Positions 54,249 to 63,137 are shown, counted from the stretch's first letter. The stretch: 64,000 bases of DNA from an uncultured Clostridia bacterium (GCA_944386325.1 CALXAP010000004.1:1-64000), one strand, 5' to 3'. Translations and numbers: made by a program. The notes: generated by a model from the sequence alone, not told the origin.

Positions 54249-54794
54249 ATGATGAGCTATAATCCTAAAACAAAAGGCATGTTAACAAAAAAAGAAGACC
54301 TTGAAACTAATAATTTAGAAGTTGAGAATCGGAAATATTATTTATTTCCAAGAAAAATGCGACCAAATAGGGAAACTTTTGAAAAAATAGGATTTACTTT
54401 TGAAAAAAGTAATGTAAAAAACAAAATTAAAGTCTTTCTTCCAGAAAATTGGACAGTGAAGGAAGAAAATGGAACCTCAAGATATTTTTTCGATGAAAAA
54501 AATCGCTTAAGAGGAGAAATTTTAAATGAGTATAGAAGTTTATACTGTCATTTCAAGGGTGAACTTTGTTTAAGAAGACGTTTCAATCCATCTTACAAAT
54601 ATAAAAACAAAAACGACATAAATAGCACAGTAATTGTTTTTATAGAAGACTCTGATGAAAATATGATTTGTAAAATAGGAGAATGTAGAAATGTGTATGG
54701 AAGTGAGAAATTTAATGAGCTAATGAAAAAAGCTCGAGAATATCTGGATAGAAATTATCCAGACTGGGAAAATCCAGTTAATTATTGGGATTAA
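54249..54794 (+). CDS. hypothetical protein with an in-frame CGG
   Basis: A 181-residue protein with a strong AAGGAGG site. Codon 28 is CGG (54330), read here in frame with coherent protein on both sides; a +1 shift would hit a stop after about 19 codons. It also uses CGA, CGC and CGT, rare in neighbouring genes, so it may be a recent arrival. Segments such as FLPENWTVKEENGTSRYFFD and YPDWENPVNYWD look like a folded domain, but I recognise no family. Confidence 0.65.
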   Translation: MMSYNPKTKGMLTKKEDLETNNLEVENRKYYLFPRKMRPNRETFEKIGFTFEKSNVKNKIKVFLPENWTVKEENGTSRYFFDEKNRLRGEILNEYRSLYCHFKGELCLRRRFNPSYKYKNKNDINSTVIVFIEDSDENMICKIGECRNVYGSEKFNELMKKAREYLDRNYPDWENPVNYWD

Positions 54795-54800
54795 ATAGGA

Positions 54801-54845
54801 AAAAAGAGAATATAACAAAATTAAAATTGTTATATTCTCTTTTTT
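54801..54845. terminator. bidirectional terminator
   Basis: An 18-base-pair stem (54801-54818 with 54827-54844) with flanking A and T runs, between converging genes. Confidence 0.85.
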
Positions 54846-55296
54846 ATGATTCTTTACTCCATTTCATTAAATATCTAGTTTCTGTTTGTTTTTCAATATG
54901 AAAACCTAAATTTTTATATAATTTAAATGCAGTTTGATTACTTTTATAAACCCATAAATAAATATCTTTATTGTTTGTATTTTGTATGTTCATGATTACA
55001 GTACTAGCAATACCTTTATTTCTATAATTTGGGAAAATATATATTTCATCTAATAACAAACCGTCATTATATTTATCTAAACAATACGCACCTAAAATAT
55101 TCTCTTTATTTACTATTAAATTATATTTCTCATAATTTTTTTCAATATATTCATTTATATATTTAATAATTTTATTTTTTTCTGCTTGGCTTATTTTAGA
55201 AGATGTGTCTGTTAATATGGTTTCTAATTTAATATGCTTTAATAGTTTAATATGTTTTTTTGTAGGTTTTATTATATTAAAATTTATTTCATTCAT
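54844..55296 (-). CDS. GNAT family acetyltransferase
   Basis: A 150-residue protein. The acetyl-CoA loop is FPNYRNKGIASTVIMNI near residue 93, with LLLDEIYIFP just before it and the C-terminal NQTAFKLYKNLGF typical of GNAT enzymes. ATG 55296 follows AAGGGAG. Substrate unknown. Confidence 0.85.
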   Translation of the reverse strand: MNEINFNIIKPTKKHIKLLKHIKLETILTDTSSKISQAEKNKIIKYINEYIEKNYEKYNLIVNKENILGAYCLDKYNDGLLLDEIYIFPNYRNKGIASTVIMNIQNTNNKDIYLWVYKSNQTAFKLYKNLGFHIEKQTETRYLMKWSKES

Positions 55297-55344
55297 ATTT
55301 AATACTCCCTTGCTGACAATACAAAATTTATAAAAAAATATTGT

Positions 55345-55373
55345 CTTATTGTAAAACATATGATATACTGGTC
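55345..55373 (+). promoter_or_regulatory. promoter of small-toxin module A
   Basis: TTGTCT, then 17 bases, then TATACT; module B has TTGATT, 17 bases, TACACT at the same place. About 75 bases of structured leader follow before the peptide gene. Confidence 0.6.
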
Positions 55374-55445
55374 GATATAGGAAATGACAATAAGCAGATG
55401 TGGTTTTGCCACCAATCTTTACGAATCTTCGTAGGAAGGGTGGTG

Positions 55446-55565
55446 ATGTTTATGGTTAAAGTGATACTATTATTAATATTAGCATTAATGTTATCTTTAA
55501 CATTAAACGTTGCCTTAGCATCAGTTCTGTATAAGAACTGGGTTGATAAGCAACTACATAAATAA
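55446..55565 (+). CDS. 39-aa hydrophobic peptide, toxin-like, module A
   Basis: MFMVKVILLLILALMLSLTL then NVALASVLYKNWVDKQLHK: one membrane helix and a charged C-terminal tail, typical of type I toxins. Its AGGAAGGG ribosome binding site is in a hairpin (CCACC/GGTGG, with TACGA/TCGTA inside). The 5' end of the mRNA (CAGATGTG, GGTTTTGCC, TAGGAAATGA) has exact complements downstream, so the mRNA ends can pair. It has a near-identical neighbour at 55949. I know of no named family. Confidence 0.7.
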   Translation: MFMVKVILLLILALMLSLTLNVALASVLYKNWVDKQLHK

Positions 55566-55571
55566 TAAAAA

Positions 55572-55610
55572 CTCACATCTGTTCTTTGCAAGGTAGATGT
55601 GAGCTTTCTC
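55572..55610. terminator. bidirectional terminator, module A
   Basis: CTCACATCT (55572-55580) pairs with AGATGTGAG (55595-55603); T-rich on the minus strand side. It would end both the peptide mRNA and the converging antisense RNA. Confidence 0.65.
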
Positions 55611-55652
55611 AATTTATCAGGCAAAACCACGTTTGTGGAATTTTCATTTCCT
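55572..55652 (-). ncRNA. candidate antisense RNA (antitoxin), module A
   Basis: On the minus strand a promoter TTGACT (55683-55688), 18 bases, TATAAT (55659-55664) points into the module. The RNA would start near 55652, carry CCAC/GTGG and the shared terminator hairpin, and end near 55572. The same promoter is kept in module B. Overlap with the peptide mRNA's 3' end is expected. Confidence 0.55.
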
Positions 55653-55948
55653 ATATTTATTATAATCTATTTATAAGTAAAAAGTCAAGAAATTGGTGCG
55701 AACAACCGTAGATATTTACAACTTTTTTCACACTATTAACAATAGATACAAATATCAATCAAATTATATATAGACTACCAAATTATTTAATAAAAATCAA
55801 GTATTTTAACAAATTCTTTTTTACGAAAATTTGTTTCTTTTATATTGATTTATTGTAAAATGTATGTTACACTAGCTGACATAGGGAATGATAATAAGCA
55901 GATGTGGTTTTGCCACCAATTATATGAATTATCGTAGGAGAGGTGGTG

Positions 55949-56068
55949 ATGTTTATGGTTAAAGTGATACTATTTTTTATAATATCATTTATGTTATCTT
56001 TAACATTAAACGTTGCCTTAGCATCAATTCTGTATAAGAACTGGGTTGATAAGCAACTACATAAATAA
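55949..56068 (+). CDS. 39-aa hydrophobic peptide, toxin-like, module B
   Basis: MFMVKVILFFIISFMLSLTL then NVALASILYKNWVDKQLHK; the last 23 residues differ from module A at a single position. The GTAGGAGAGGTGG site is again partly hidden by CCACC pairing. Flanking leader, terminator and antisense promoter are all conserved with module A, while intervening bases differ, which argues that the RNA structure is selected. Confidence 0.7.
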   Translation: MFMVKVILFFIISFMLSLTLNVALASILYKNWVDKQLHK

Positions 56069-56074
56069 AAAAAG

Positions 56075-56158
56075 CTCACATCTGTAAAATTTGACGATTT
56101 AGATGTGAGTTTTTCTATCTATATCGGCAAAACCACGTTTGTGGATTTGTCATTTCCT
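56075..56158 (-). ncRNA. candidate antisense RNA (antitoxin), module B
   Basis: Minus-strand promoter TTGACT (56189-56194), 18 bases, TATAAT (56165-56170). It begins just five bases downstream of the 3' end of tRNA-Leu, so read-through from the tRNA could also contribute. Terminates at the CTCACATCT/AGATGTGAG hairpin (56075-56109). Confidence 0.55.
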
Positions 56159-56199
56159 ATATTTATTATAATCTAATTGTTAGTAAAAAGTCAAGTAAT

Positions 56200-56283
56200 T
56201 GGTGCGGATGAGAGGACTTGAACCCCCACGTCAAAGACACTAGATCCTAAGTCTAGCGCGTCTGCCAGTTTCGCCACATCCGC
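56200..56283 (-). tRNA. tRNA-Leu (anticodon UAG)
   Basis: A complete class II tRNA with acceptor GCGGATG/CATCCGC, anticodon stem CTAGA/TCTAG with loop CTTAGGA (anticodon TAG), a variable arm, T arm with GGTTCAAGTCC, discriminator A and encoded CCA. Confidence 0.96.
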
Positions 56284-56483
56284 AAATCATATATATATTA
56301 ACATATAATTTATTAAATTGTCAATAGAATTGTAAAAAATGAAATATTTTTGTAACAAGAATATAATATAATATTTTAGAAAAAATAGAAGGATTAAAAA
56401 ATATTTTGTTGAATAATAATATTGTACATAATATTTTAATATTTGTACAAAATATTTTTTAAAACTTTGGAAGGGGTGCTCAC

Positions 56484-56753
56484 ATGCAAATAACAGATAT
56501 ACGTTTAAGAAAAGTAAACACAGAAAACAGAATGAAAGCTGTTGCATCTGTAACTTTTGATAATGAATTTGTAATTCATGATATAAAAGTTATAGAAAGT
56601 CAAAATGGATTATTTATTGCTATGCCAAGCAGAAAAACTCCAAATGGAGAATTTAAGGATATAGCTCATCCAATTAATGCTGAAACTAGAGAGAAGATTC
56701 AAAAAGCTATATTAGAAGCTTATGAAGCTCCTGAAACAGAATCAGCAGAATAA
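56484..56753 (+). CDS. spoVG: SpoVG RNA/DNA-binding regulator
   Basis: An 89-residue protein: [19 protein letters not shown] at the N terminus, [19 protein letters not shown] with the conserved FIAMPSRK core, and [15 protein letters not shown]. SpoVG is a small nucleic-acid-binding regulator linked to sporulation and cell division. GGAAGGGG upstream; own terminator downstream. Confidence 0.96.
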   Translation: MQITDIRLRKVNTENRMKAVASVTFDNEFVIHDIKVIESQNGLFIAMPSRKTPNGEFKDIAHPINAETREKIQKAILEAYEAPETESAE

Positions 56754-56768
56754 TATAAAGTAAACAAT

Positions 56769-56799
56769 AAAAGCATTGTTTTTAGCAGTGCTTTTTTTG
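56769..56799 (+). terminator. terminator of spoVG
   Basis: A 10-base-pair stem AAAAGCATTG/CAGTGCTTTT (one G-T) and a T-run. Confidence 0.8.
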
Positions 56800-56955
56800 A
56801 TGCCTTAAAATTGCAAATAAAAATAAATATTGACTAATTTAGACAGGTGGAATATAATTAACAAAGAAAATAGTTTTTTTATTGATGATACTTGATTTAT
56901 GTGCATTTATCAATAAAAGATTAATATTGTATATATGATAAAAATAGGAGATATT

Positions 56956-57654
56956 ATGAAAACACTAATAATAATACCTGCATATAATGAAGAAAAATGT
57001 ATAAAAAAAGTTGTAGATAATGTAATGGAAGTAAATAATAATGTTGATGTTTTAGTTGTAAATGATGGTTCAAAAGATGATACATTAATTGAGGCTAAAA
57101 AAACTAAAGCAAAAGTTTTAAATTTGCCATTTAATTTAGGAATTGGTGGAGCAGTACAAGCTGGATATTTATATGCTTATAAAAATAATTATGATGTAGC
57201 AATTCAATTAGATGGAGATGGTCAGCATAATCCAAAATACATAGAAGAAATGGTTAATATAATTAAAGAAAACAAAGCAGAAATGGTAATAGGATCTAGA
57301 TTTATTGAAGAAACAGGATATAATCAAACATTTGCAAGAATGTTTGGAATTAGAATAATAAGAGTAATTATGAAAATCTTTACAGGAAAAAAGATTTTTG
57401 ATCCAACATCTGGTTATAGAGCTGTTAATAAAAGAATAATAAAAAAATTTTCGGAAAATTATCCATATGATTATCCAGAACCAGATACTAATATGAGATT
57501 ACTTAAAGAAAAAGTACAGATAATGGAAATACCTGTAGAAATGCATAATAGAGAAACTGGTAAATCTTCAATAACACCATTAAAATCTATCTATTATATG
57601 ATAAAAGTTACTTTGGCAATGTTAATATGTGTTATAGAAAAGAGGAAAGGATAA
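56956..57654 (+). CDS. glycosyltransferase family 2 (DPM1-like)
   Basis: A 232-residue GT-A enzyme. LIIIPAYNEEKCIKKVV at the N terminus, VNDGSKDDT near 39, LDGDGQHNP (metal-binding DxD) near 92, and IGSRF near 118. ATG 56956 follows TAGGAGAT. First gene of a five-gene envelope operon; probably transfers a sugar to a polyprenyl phosphate. Confidence 0.88.
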   Translation: MKTLIIIPAYNEEKCIKKVVDNVMEVNNNVDVLVVNDGSKDDTLIEAKKTKAKVLNLPFNLGIGGAVQAGYLYAYKNNYDVAIQLDGDGQHNPKYIEEMVNIIKENKAEMVIGSRFIEETGYNQTFARMFGIRIIRVIMKIFTGKKIFDPTSGYRAVNKRIIKKFSENYPYDYPEPDTNMRLLKEKVQIMEIPVEMHNRETGKSSITPLKSIYYMIKVTLAMLICVIEKRKG

Positions 57655-57656
57655 TT

Positions 57657-57992
57657 ATGATATATATAATTTCAATAATAGCTGCTGTTTTATTTATGCT
57701 ATTTATTATTTTTTTAGTTAGAAATAAAAAATTAAATGAAAAATATTCTATATTATGGCTTATATTTGGAATAATGATTATATTATTAGCTATAAATTAT
57801 AAATTATTAGATGTAGTAGCAGTAAAAATAGGAATTTATTATGCACCAGCACTACTTTTCTTAACAGGTTTTATATTTTTAATAATATATACAGTACATT
57901 TATCAATTGTTGCTACAAAACAAAATAAGGATATAATAAGACTAAATCAAGAAATAGCAATAATAAATGAAAAATTAGAAAATAAAGATTAA
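57657..57992 (+). CDS. DUF2304 membrane protein
   Basis: A 111-residue protein with three helices (ISIIAAVLFMLFIIFL; YSILWLIFGIMIILLAI; APALLFLTGFIFLIIY) and a coiled C terminus (NKDIIRLNQEIAIINEKLE). DUF2304 genes regularly sit beside GT2 genes in polysaccharide operons. AAAGGA upstream. Confidence 0.82.
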   Translation: MIYIISIIAAVLFMLFIIFLVRNKKLNEKYSILWLIFGIMIILLAINYKLLDVVAVKIGIYYAPALLFLTGFIFLIIYTVHLSIVATKQNKDIIRLNQEIAIINEKLENKD

Positions 57993-58008
57993 AAAAATGG
58001 AGGTAGTT

Positions 58009-58368
58009 GTGAAATTTATATTAGTTATAGCATATTTAATACTAACTGTAGCTGGATTAGTATTAATGAAATTAGGAGGAAATCCAGGTACAATTGCATT
58101 AAAAGAAGGAACAATAACATTAGGAATGAGTGTAATTAGTGGAATTGGTTTTATTTGTTATCTATGTAGTTTTTTGTTGTTTACAAGAATTGTTGTAATG
58201 TTCAATTTAAGTTATATTTTCCCAATTTGTACAGGAATTGTACAAATATTAACACTTATAGCTTCAGCTGTAGTTTTTAAAGAAAATATAACTATGCAAT
58301 CAGCAATTGGTGCTGCAATAATAATTGTAGGAATAATAATTATGAATTTAAAACAAACACAAACTTAA
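58009..58368 (+). CDS. small multidrug-resistance-like (EamA/SMR) membrane protein
   Basis: A 119-residue, four-helix protein. GTG 58009 is favoured because GGAGG lies five bases upstream; ATG 57997 overlaps that site. VAGLVLMKLGGNPG near the N terminus and a C-terminal AIGAAIIIVGIIIMNL are SMR/EamA-like. In such operons these proteins may flip lipid-linked sugars; inferred. Confidence 0.75.
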   Translation: MKFILVIAYLILTVAGLVLMKLGGNPGTIALKEGTITLGMSVISGIGFICYLCSFLLFTRIVVMFNLSYIFPICTGIVQILTLIASAVVFKENITMQSAIGAAIIIVGIIIMNLKQTQT

Positions 58369-58387
58369 ATTTATGGAGGTTTATGAT

Positions 58388-59341
58388 ATGGACAAAATAT
58401 CTATAGTAGTACCATGTTATAACGAAGAGGAAGCATTACCTTTTTTTTATAAAGAAATTACCGAAATTTCAAAAAAAATGGATTATGTTAATTTTGAATA
58501 TATTTTTATAAATGATGGCTCAAAAGATAAGACTTTAGAATGTTTAAGGCAATTAGCAAAAAGTGACAAGAGAGTTAGATATATTTCTTTTTCAAGAAAT
58601 TTTGGAAAAGAAGCTGCAATGTACGCAGGGTTAAAGGTTGCAACAGGTGATTATGTTGCCGTTATGGATGCTGATTTGCAAGATCCACCAAAGCTATTAA
58701 TAGAAATGTATGATATTTTACAAAAAAAAGAATATGATTGTGTTGCAACAAGAAGAGTTAATAGAAAAGGAGAACCACCAATAAGATCTTTTTTTGCAAA
58801 AATGTTTTATAAAATAATAAATAGAATTTCAAAGGCAAATATAGTAGATGGTGCACGAGATTTTAGGTTGATGACAAAACAGATGACAGATAGTATAATA
58901 TCTCTTGGAGAATATAATAGATTTTCAAAAGGAATATTTGGCTGGGTTGGATTTGAAACAAAATGGTTAGAGTATGAAAATGTAGAAAGAGTAGCAGGAA
59001 AAACAACATGGTCATTTTGGAAATTATTTTTATATTCTATTGATGGAATAATAGCATTTTCAACAACACCACTTGTAATATCTACATTAATGGGGTGTTT
59101 ATTCTGTTTTTTAGCAATAATTATGGTTTTTGTTATAATTTTTAAAACTATAATGTATGGAGATCCTGTTTCTGGATGGCCATCAACTGCATGTATAATA
59201 TTATTTGTAGGTGGAATTCAGCTATTTTGTACAGGAATAATTGGTCAATATATAGCAAAAACATATTTAGAAGTAAAGGGAAGACCAATATATATTGTTA
59301 AAGAAACTGAAAGAAATATAGATATCAGAGAAAAAGAGTAA
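58388..59341 (+). CDS. glycosyltransferase family 2, GtrB/ArnC-like
   Basis: A 317-residue protein. VPCYNEEEALPFFY, FINDGSKDKT near 38, MDADLQDPP (DxD) near 92, a QxxRW-like region, and two C-terminal helices (about 230-295) typical of polyprenyl-phosphate glucosyltransferases. ATG 58388 follows TGGAGG. Together with the SMR-like protein it resembles a three-component lipid glycosylation system. Confidence 0.9.
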   Translation: MDKISIVVPCYNEEEALPFFYKEITEISKKMDYVNFEYIFINDGSKDKTLECLRQLAKSDKRVRYISFSRNFGKEAAMYAGLKVATGDYVAVMDADLQDPPKLLIEMYDILQKKEYDCVATRRVNRKGEPPIRSFFAKMFYKIINRISKANIVDGARDFRLMTKQMTDSIISLGEYNRFSKGIFGWVGFETKWLEYENVERVAGKTTWSFWKLFLYSIDGIIAFSTTPLVISTLMGCLFCFLAIIMVFVIIFKTIMYGDPVSGWPSTACIILFVGGIQLFCTGIIGQYIAKTYLEVKGRPIYIVKETERNIDIREKE

Positions 59342-59523
59342 TTTGTTTCAATTCACGGCATATGAATTTGATATAATTATATTTACACTTTATGTATACT
59401 ATAGTGTAATATTAAAAACTAAAGAAAATAGGATATAGTAAAATTAAGAATTCTTATATCCACTTATGTGAAAAATTACTTTATTCAAATTTTAATAATA
59501 GTACTTTATATAGGAGGAGAAAA

Positions 59524-59997
59524 ATGAAAAGAATAAAGAAATTTATAATGTTTTTAATATTATTTTTATTGCTATATTTTTTCGTGGATTATGTTGTAAA
59601 TAATATGATAGACAGAAATTATGAAGAGCTTACTAATATTAGCCGAGATGTTGGGCAGGTATATACTATTGATATAATTAAAGCAAATAAAGATATTTCA
59701 GGTGGTAAATTAGAATTAAATATTACAAGAAATTTAAATGTTGAAGATGCTAAATATATAAAAATAGATTTTTATAATAATAAAGATGAGTGTATTGGTT
59801 CAAGATATATTGATCCTACAAGTTTAAATGTAGGTGATAATAAATCAATACAGATAGATTTTTCATATAAGGATGTTGAAAGATGTAGTATTACAACTGC
59901 AAAAGAACTGCCAGAAAATACTTTTAAAGAATTCAATAAAGGATATCTTGGTATATTTGTTATAATTGGACTTATTACATTGTGTTATGTTTTATAA
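59524..59997 (+). CDS. membrane-anchored hypothetical protein
   Basis: A 157-residue protein with an N-terminal helix (IMFLILFLLLYFFVDYVV), a beta-rich external domain and a C-terminal helix (GYLGIFVIIGLITLCYVL). Strong AGGAGGAG site. No family recognised; the gap before it (59342-59523) shows no gene. Confidence 0.6.
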   Translation: MKRIKKFIMFLILFLLLYFFVDYVVNNMIDRNYEELTNISRDVGQVYTIDIIKANKDISGGKLELNITRNLNVEDAKYIKIDFYNNKDECIGSRYIDPTSLNVGDNKSIQIDFSYKDVERCSITTAKELPENTFKEFNKGYLGIFVIIGLITLCYVL

Positions 59998-60313
59998 AAC
60001 TTATAAAATTATCTAAATTAAAAGAAGAATTTTATAAGTTTTTCTTTTGTTACAGTTCAATATAAAGATTTTGAAATAATAATATTTCATAAATTTTTCG
60101 GCTCAATACGATGTTTAAGAATTTGTAAAATAATTTAATGCGCCTCTTTCATTCAGGCTCAAAATCAAAGATTTTGCCCATGAACATTCCTTATTAAATT
60201 ATATAACAAATTCTAAAAAACATCTCCAATCGCATTCAAAATTTATTCAATATGATTATTTCAAAATCTTTATATTATTTTTGGATAAGATTTTTTTTAT
60301 TTATATAAAGAGG
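59998..60313. other. intergenic region with repeats B (copy 3) and C (copy 4)
   Basis: Repeat B at 60085-60125 and repeat C at 60219-60247, with an AT-rich spacer carrying an unrelated GC-richer insert (60140-60190). No gene visible. Confidence 0.65.
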
Positions 60314-60342
60314 TTGATATTTTGAAGTTTGTGTAATATAAT
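60314..60342 (+). promoter_or_regulatory. promoter of mreB
   Basis: TTGATA, 17 bases, TATAAT, 45 bases before the mreB start. Confidence 0.7.
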
Positions 60343-60386
60343 TGTAACAATATTGTAATAAGTTAAGAAAATAAAGGAGAGATAAT

Positions 60387-61385
60387 ATGTTCAACTTCGG
60401 ACAAGATATTGGTATAGATTTAGGAACTGCTACTGTAATTGCATATGTAAAAGGCAAAGGAATTGTGCTTAGAGAGCCTTCTGTTGTTGCTGTGAATAGC
60501 GATACTGGAGAGGTATTAGCTGTTGGCAAAGAAGCAAGAAGAATGTTAGGTAGAACACCTGGAAATATTGTTGCAACAAGACCTTTAAAAGATGGTGTTA
60601 TATCAGATTATACAGTTACTGAAAAAATGTTGAAACATTTTATAAATAAAGTATGTGGTAGATTTATTTTTTCTCCTAGAATAATGATATGTATACCATC
60701 TCAGGTAACAGAAGTTGAAAAAAAAGCTGTAATAGATGCTGCATTACAAGCTGGAGCAAGAAAAGTATATCTTATAGAAGAGCCGATAGCTGCAGCTATT
60801 GGAGCAGGAATAGATATATCTAAGCCATGTGGAAATATGATTGTAGATATAGGAGGAGGAACTACAGATATTGCAGTAATTTCTTTAGGAGGTTCTGTTG
60901 TTAGTACTTCATTGAAAGTAGCGGGTGATAAATTTGATGAATATATAGTAAAATATATAAAAAAGAAACACAATATTATGATTGGAGAAAGAACAGCAGA
61001 AGATTTAAAAGTTAATATAGGTTGTGTTTATCCAAGAATACAAGATGTAGAAATGGATATAAGAGGTAGAGGATTAATAGATGGATTACCAAAAACTATA
61101 ACAATAAAATCTAGTGAAATAATGGAAGCTTTAGAAGAACCAGCTTTTCAAATTGTAGATGCAGTTCATTCTGTTCTAGAAAAAACACCACCTGAATTAG
61201 CTGCTGATATAAGTGATAGAGGAATATATATGACAGGAGGAGGTTGTCTAGTAAACGGATTAGATAAACTGTTATCAGAGCAAACAGGAATAAATGTAAT
61301 GATTGCAGAAGATGCTGTTTCTTGTGTAGCATTAGGTACTGGAAAAGCATTAGATGACTTGGATAAATTAGATGGAAAAAAATAA
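60387..61385 (+). CDS. mreB: rod-shape actin homologue MreB/Mbl
   Basis: A 332-residue actin fold. Phosphate 1 DIGIDLGTATVIAYVKGKG (about 7-25), connect 1 EPSVVAVN, IVATRPLKDGVISDY, phosphate 2 VDIGGGTTDIAVIS near 155, adenosine loop MTGGGCLVNGLD near 285. It forms membrane-bound filaments that direct lateral wall synthesis. GGAGAGA upstream. Could be MreB, Mbl or MreBH; sequence alone does not separate them here. Confidence 0.93.
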   Translation: MFNFGQDIGIDLGTATVIAYVKGKGIVLREPSVVAVNSDTGEVLAVGKEARRMLGRTPGNIVATRPLKDGVISDYTVTEKMLKHFINKVCGRFIFSPRIMICIPSQVTEVEKKAVIDAALQAGARKVYLIEEPIAAAIGAGIDISKPCGNMIVDIGGGTTDIAVISLGGSVVSTSLKVAGDKFDEYIVKYIKKKHNIMIGERTAEDLKVNIGCVYPRIQDVEMDIRGRGLIDGLPKTITIKSSEIMEALEEPAFQIVDAVHSVLEKTPPELAADISDRGIYMTGGGCLVNGLDKLLSEQTGINVMIAEDAVSCVALGTGKALDDLDKLDGKK

Positions 61386-61426
61386 TCCTAGATTTTATAT
61401 CTAGGAAATTTATTTATGGAGGAGTT

Positions 61427-62732
61427 ATGGAATTAAAAGTAGCATTTTATACACTACGGTTGTAAAGTTAACCAGTATGAAACAAATGCAATGATACAAA
61501 AATTTATAGAATCTGGATATGAGGTAGTTGATTTTGCTCAGTGTGCTGATATATATATAGTAAATACTTGTACTGTAACAAGCATTTCTGATAAAAAATC
61601 TAGACAAATCCTAAGAAGAGCAAAAAGTGAAAATAATAATTCTATAGTGGTAGCTGTTGGATGTTATGCTCAAATTGCAAAAAAAGAATTAGAAAAAATA
61701 GATGAAATAGATTTAATATTGGGAACAAATGAGAAAAATGATATAGTATTTTATATAGAAAAATATATAAATGATAAAAATGGCAAAATAGAAAATGTAT
61801 CAGATATAATGAAACAAAAAGAGTATATAGATTTTGGAGATGTAACTTTTTCAGATAAGACAAGAGAAGTAGTAAAAATTGAAGATGGATGTGATAGATT
61901 TTGCTCATATTGCATAATACCATATGCTAGAGGCAGAGTTAGAAGTAGAGATATTTCAAGCATAATAAATGAAATAAAAAAAATTGCAAATAATGGTGTT
62001 AAGGAAGTTGTTTTAACAGGAATTCATATTGCATCATATGGAAAAGATTTAAAGAATGGAATTGGTTTGATAGATGTACTAGAGAAAATAAATGAAATAG
62101 ATGGGATAGAAAGAATTAGACTTGGTTCAATTGAACCTACAATCATTGATGAAAATTTTGTAAATAGAATTATTAAATTAGAAAAAGTATGTAATCATTT
62201 TCATTTATCACTTCAAAGTGCATGCAATGAGACTTTAAAAAGAATGAATAGAAGGTATACTATAGAAGAATTTTATGAAAGTATAAAATTGTTGAGAGAT
62301 GGATATGGGAATGATATTGCATTAACTACAGATATAATAGTAGGTTTTCCTGGAGAGACTGAATTAGAATTCGAGGAAACATATAATAATTTAAAGAAAA
62401 TAAATTTTAATAAAATGCATGTTTTTAAATATTCACCAAGAATAGGTACAAAGGCTGCATCTATGAATAATCAGATAGATCCAAAAATAAAAGAAGAAAG
62501 AAGTAAAAAAGTAATTGAATTATCAAATAATAATGAAATTAAATACATTGAACAATATATAGGGAAAAATGTAAAAGTGTTATTTGAAAAAGTTGATGGG
62601 AATATGATTTGGGGGCATACTACAAATTATATAAAGGTTGCTGTAAATAAAAATAATATTTCAGAAAACACAATTTATAATGTTATAATAAAAAAAAGAG
62701 AAGGTAGTGAATTAATAGGTGAAATAATATGA
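61427..62732 (+). CDS. mtaB: tRNA methylthiotransferase MtaB, requires a +1 shift at CGG codon 11
   Basis: The first ten codons (MELKVAFYTL) lie in one frame after a GGAGG site; CGG at 61457 is followed two codons later by TAA. Skipping the C gives TLGCKVNQYET, the invariant N terminus of MtaB with its cluster Cys, and continues for 434 residues. Then VNTCTVTSISDKKSRQ, VAVGCYAQ, radical SAM CDRFCSYCIIPYARG, VLTGIHIASYG, SLQSACNETLKRMNRRY and a TRAM domain. It makes ms2t6A37 in tRNAs. This host gene shows that the CGG recoding is not confined to the prophage. Confidence 0.9.
61457..61459 (+). other. +1 recoding site 8: CGG(T) in mtaB
   Basis: TAT ACA CTA CGG TTG TAA becomes TAT ACA CTA GGT TGT AAA GTT AAC CAG TAT, restoring TLGCKVNQY. 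The P-site codon is CTA. Confidence 0.92.
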
Positions 62733-62792
62733 GAAAGTAAAAAATGTAATAATACTGTAATAAAAATGTAATAATAAAAAACAGAAAAACTA

Positions 62793-62821
62793 TTGAAATA
62801 TTATTATTAATATAGTATAAA
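62793..62821 (+). promoter_or_regulatory. promoter of the gene at 62869
   Basis: TTGAAA, 17 bases, TATAAA. Confidence 0.6.
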
Positions 62822-62868
62822 TTATTTATATAGTTTATAAAAGAAGATGTTACAAAGGAGGAACGGTG

Positions 62869-63135
62869 ATGGGAAATAATATATATGAAAAACAAGGAAC
62901 AATTGAAAGTGGTAATGAATTAGTAGAGAATAAATTTTCAAATAATAGTGGTTTACCAGCAAAACAAACACCATGGTCAAAATTTAAAGCATTTTTATTT
63001 CAAGAGATAACTATAGAATTAACACCAAAACAACAAGAATTTGAAAATAGAATGAATGAAGTATTAAATCAAGAAATTACATTTAAAAAATTACATGACT
63101 TTTTATTTCAAGAAGTAAGTTTTAGAAAAAAATAG
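62869..63135 (+). CDS. small hypothetical protein with repeated FLFQE motif
   Basis: An 88-residue polar protein with AAAGGAGGAA eight bases before ATG. It contains FKAFLFQEITIEL and LHDFLFQEVSF, two related segments. No membrane helix, no family recognised. Own promoter and terminator indicate a monocistronic gene. Confidence 0.65.
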   Translation: MGNNIYEKQGTIESGNELVENKFSNNSGLPAKQTPWSKFKAFLFQEITIELTPKQQEFENRMNEVLNQEITFKKLHDFLFQEVSFRKK

Positions 63136-63137
63136 AA

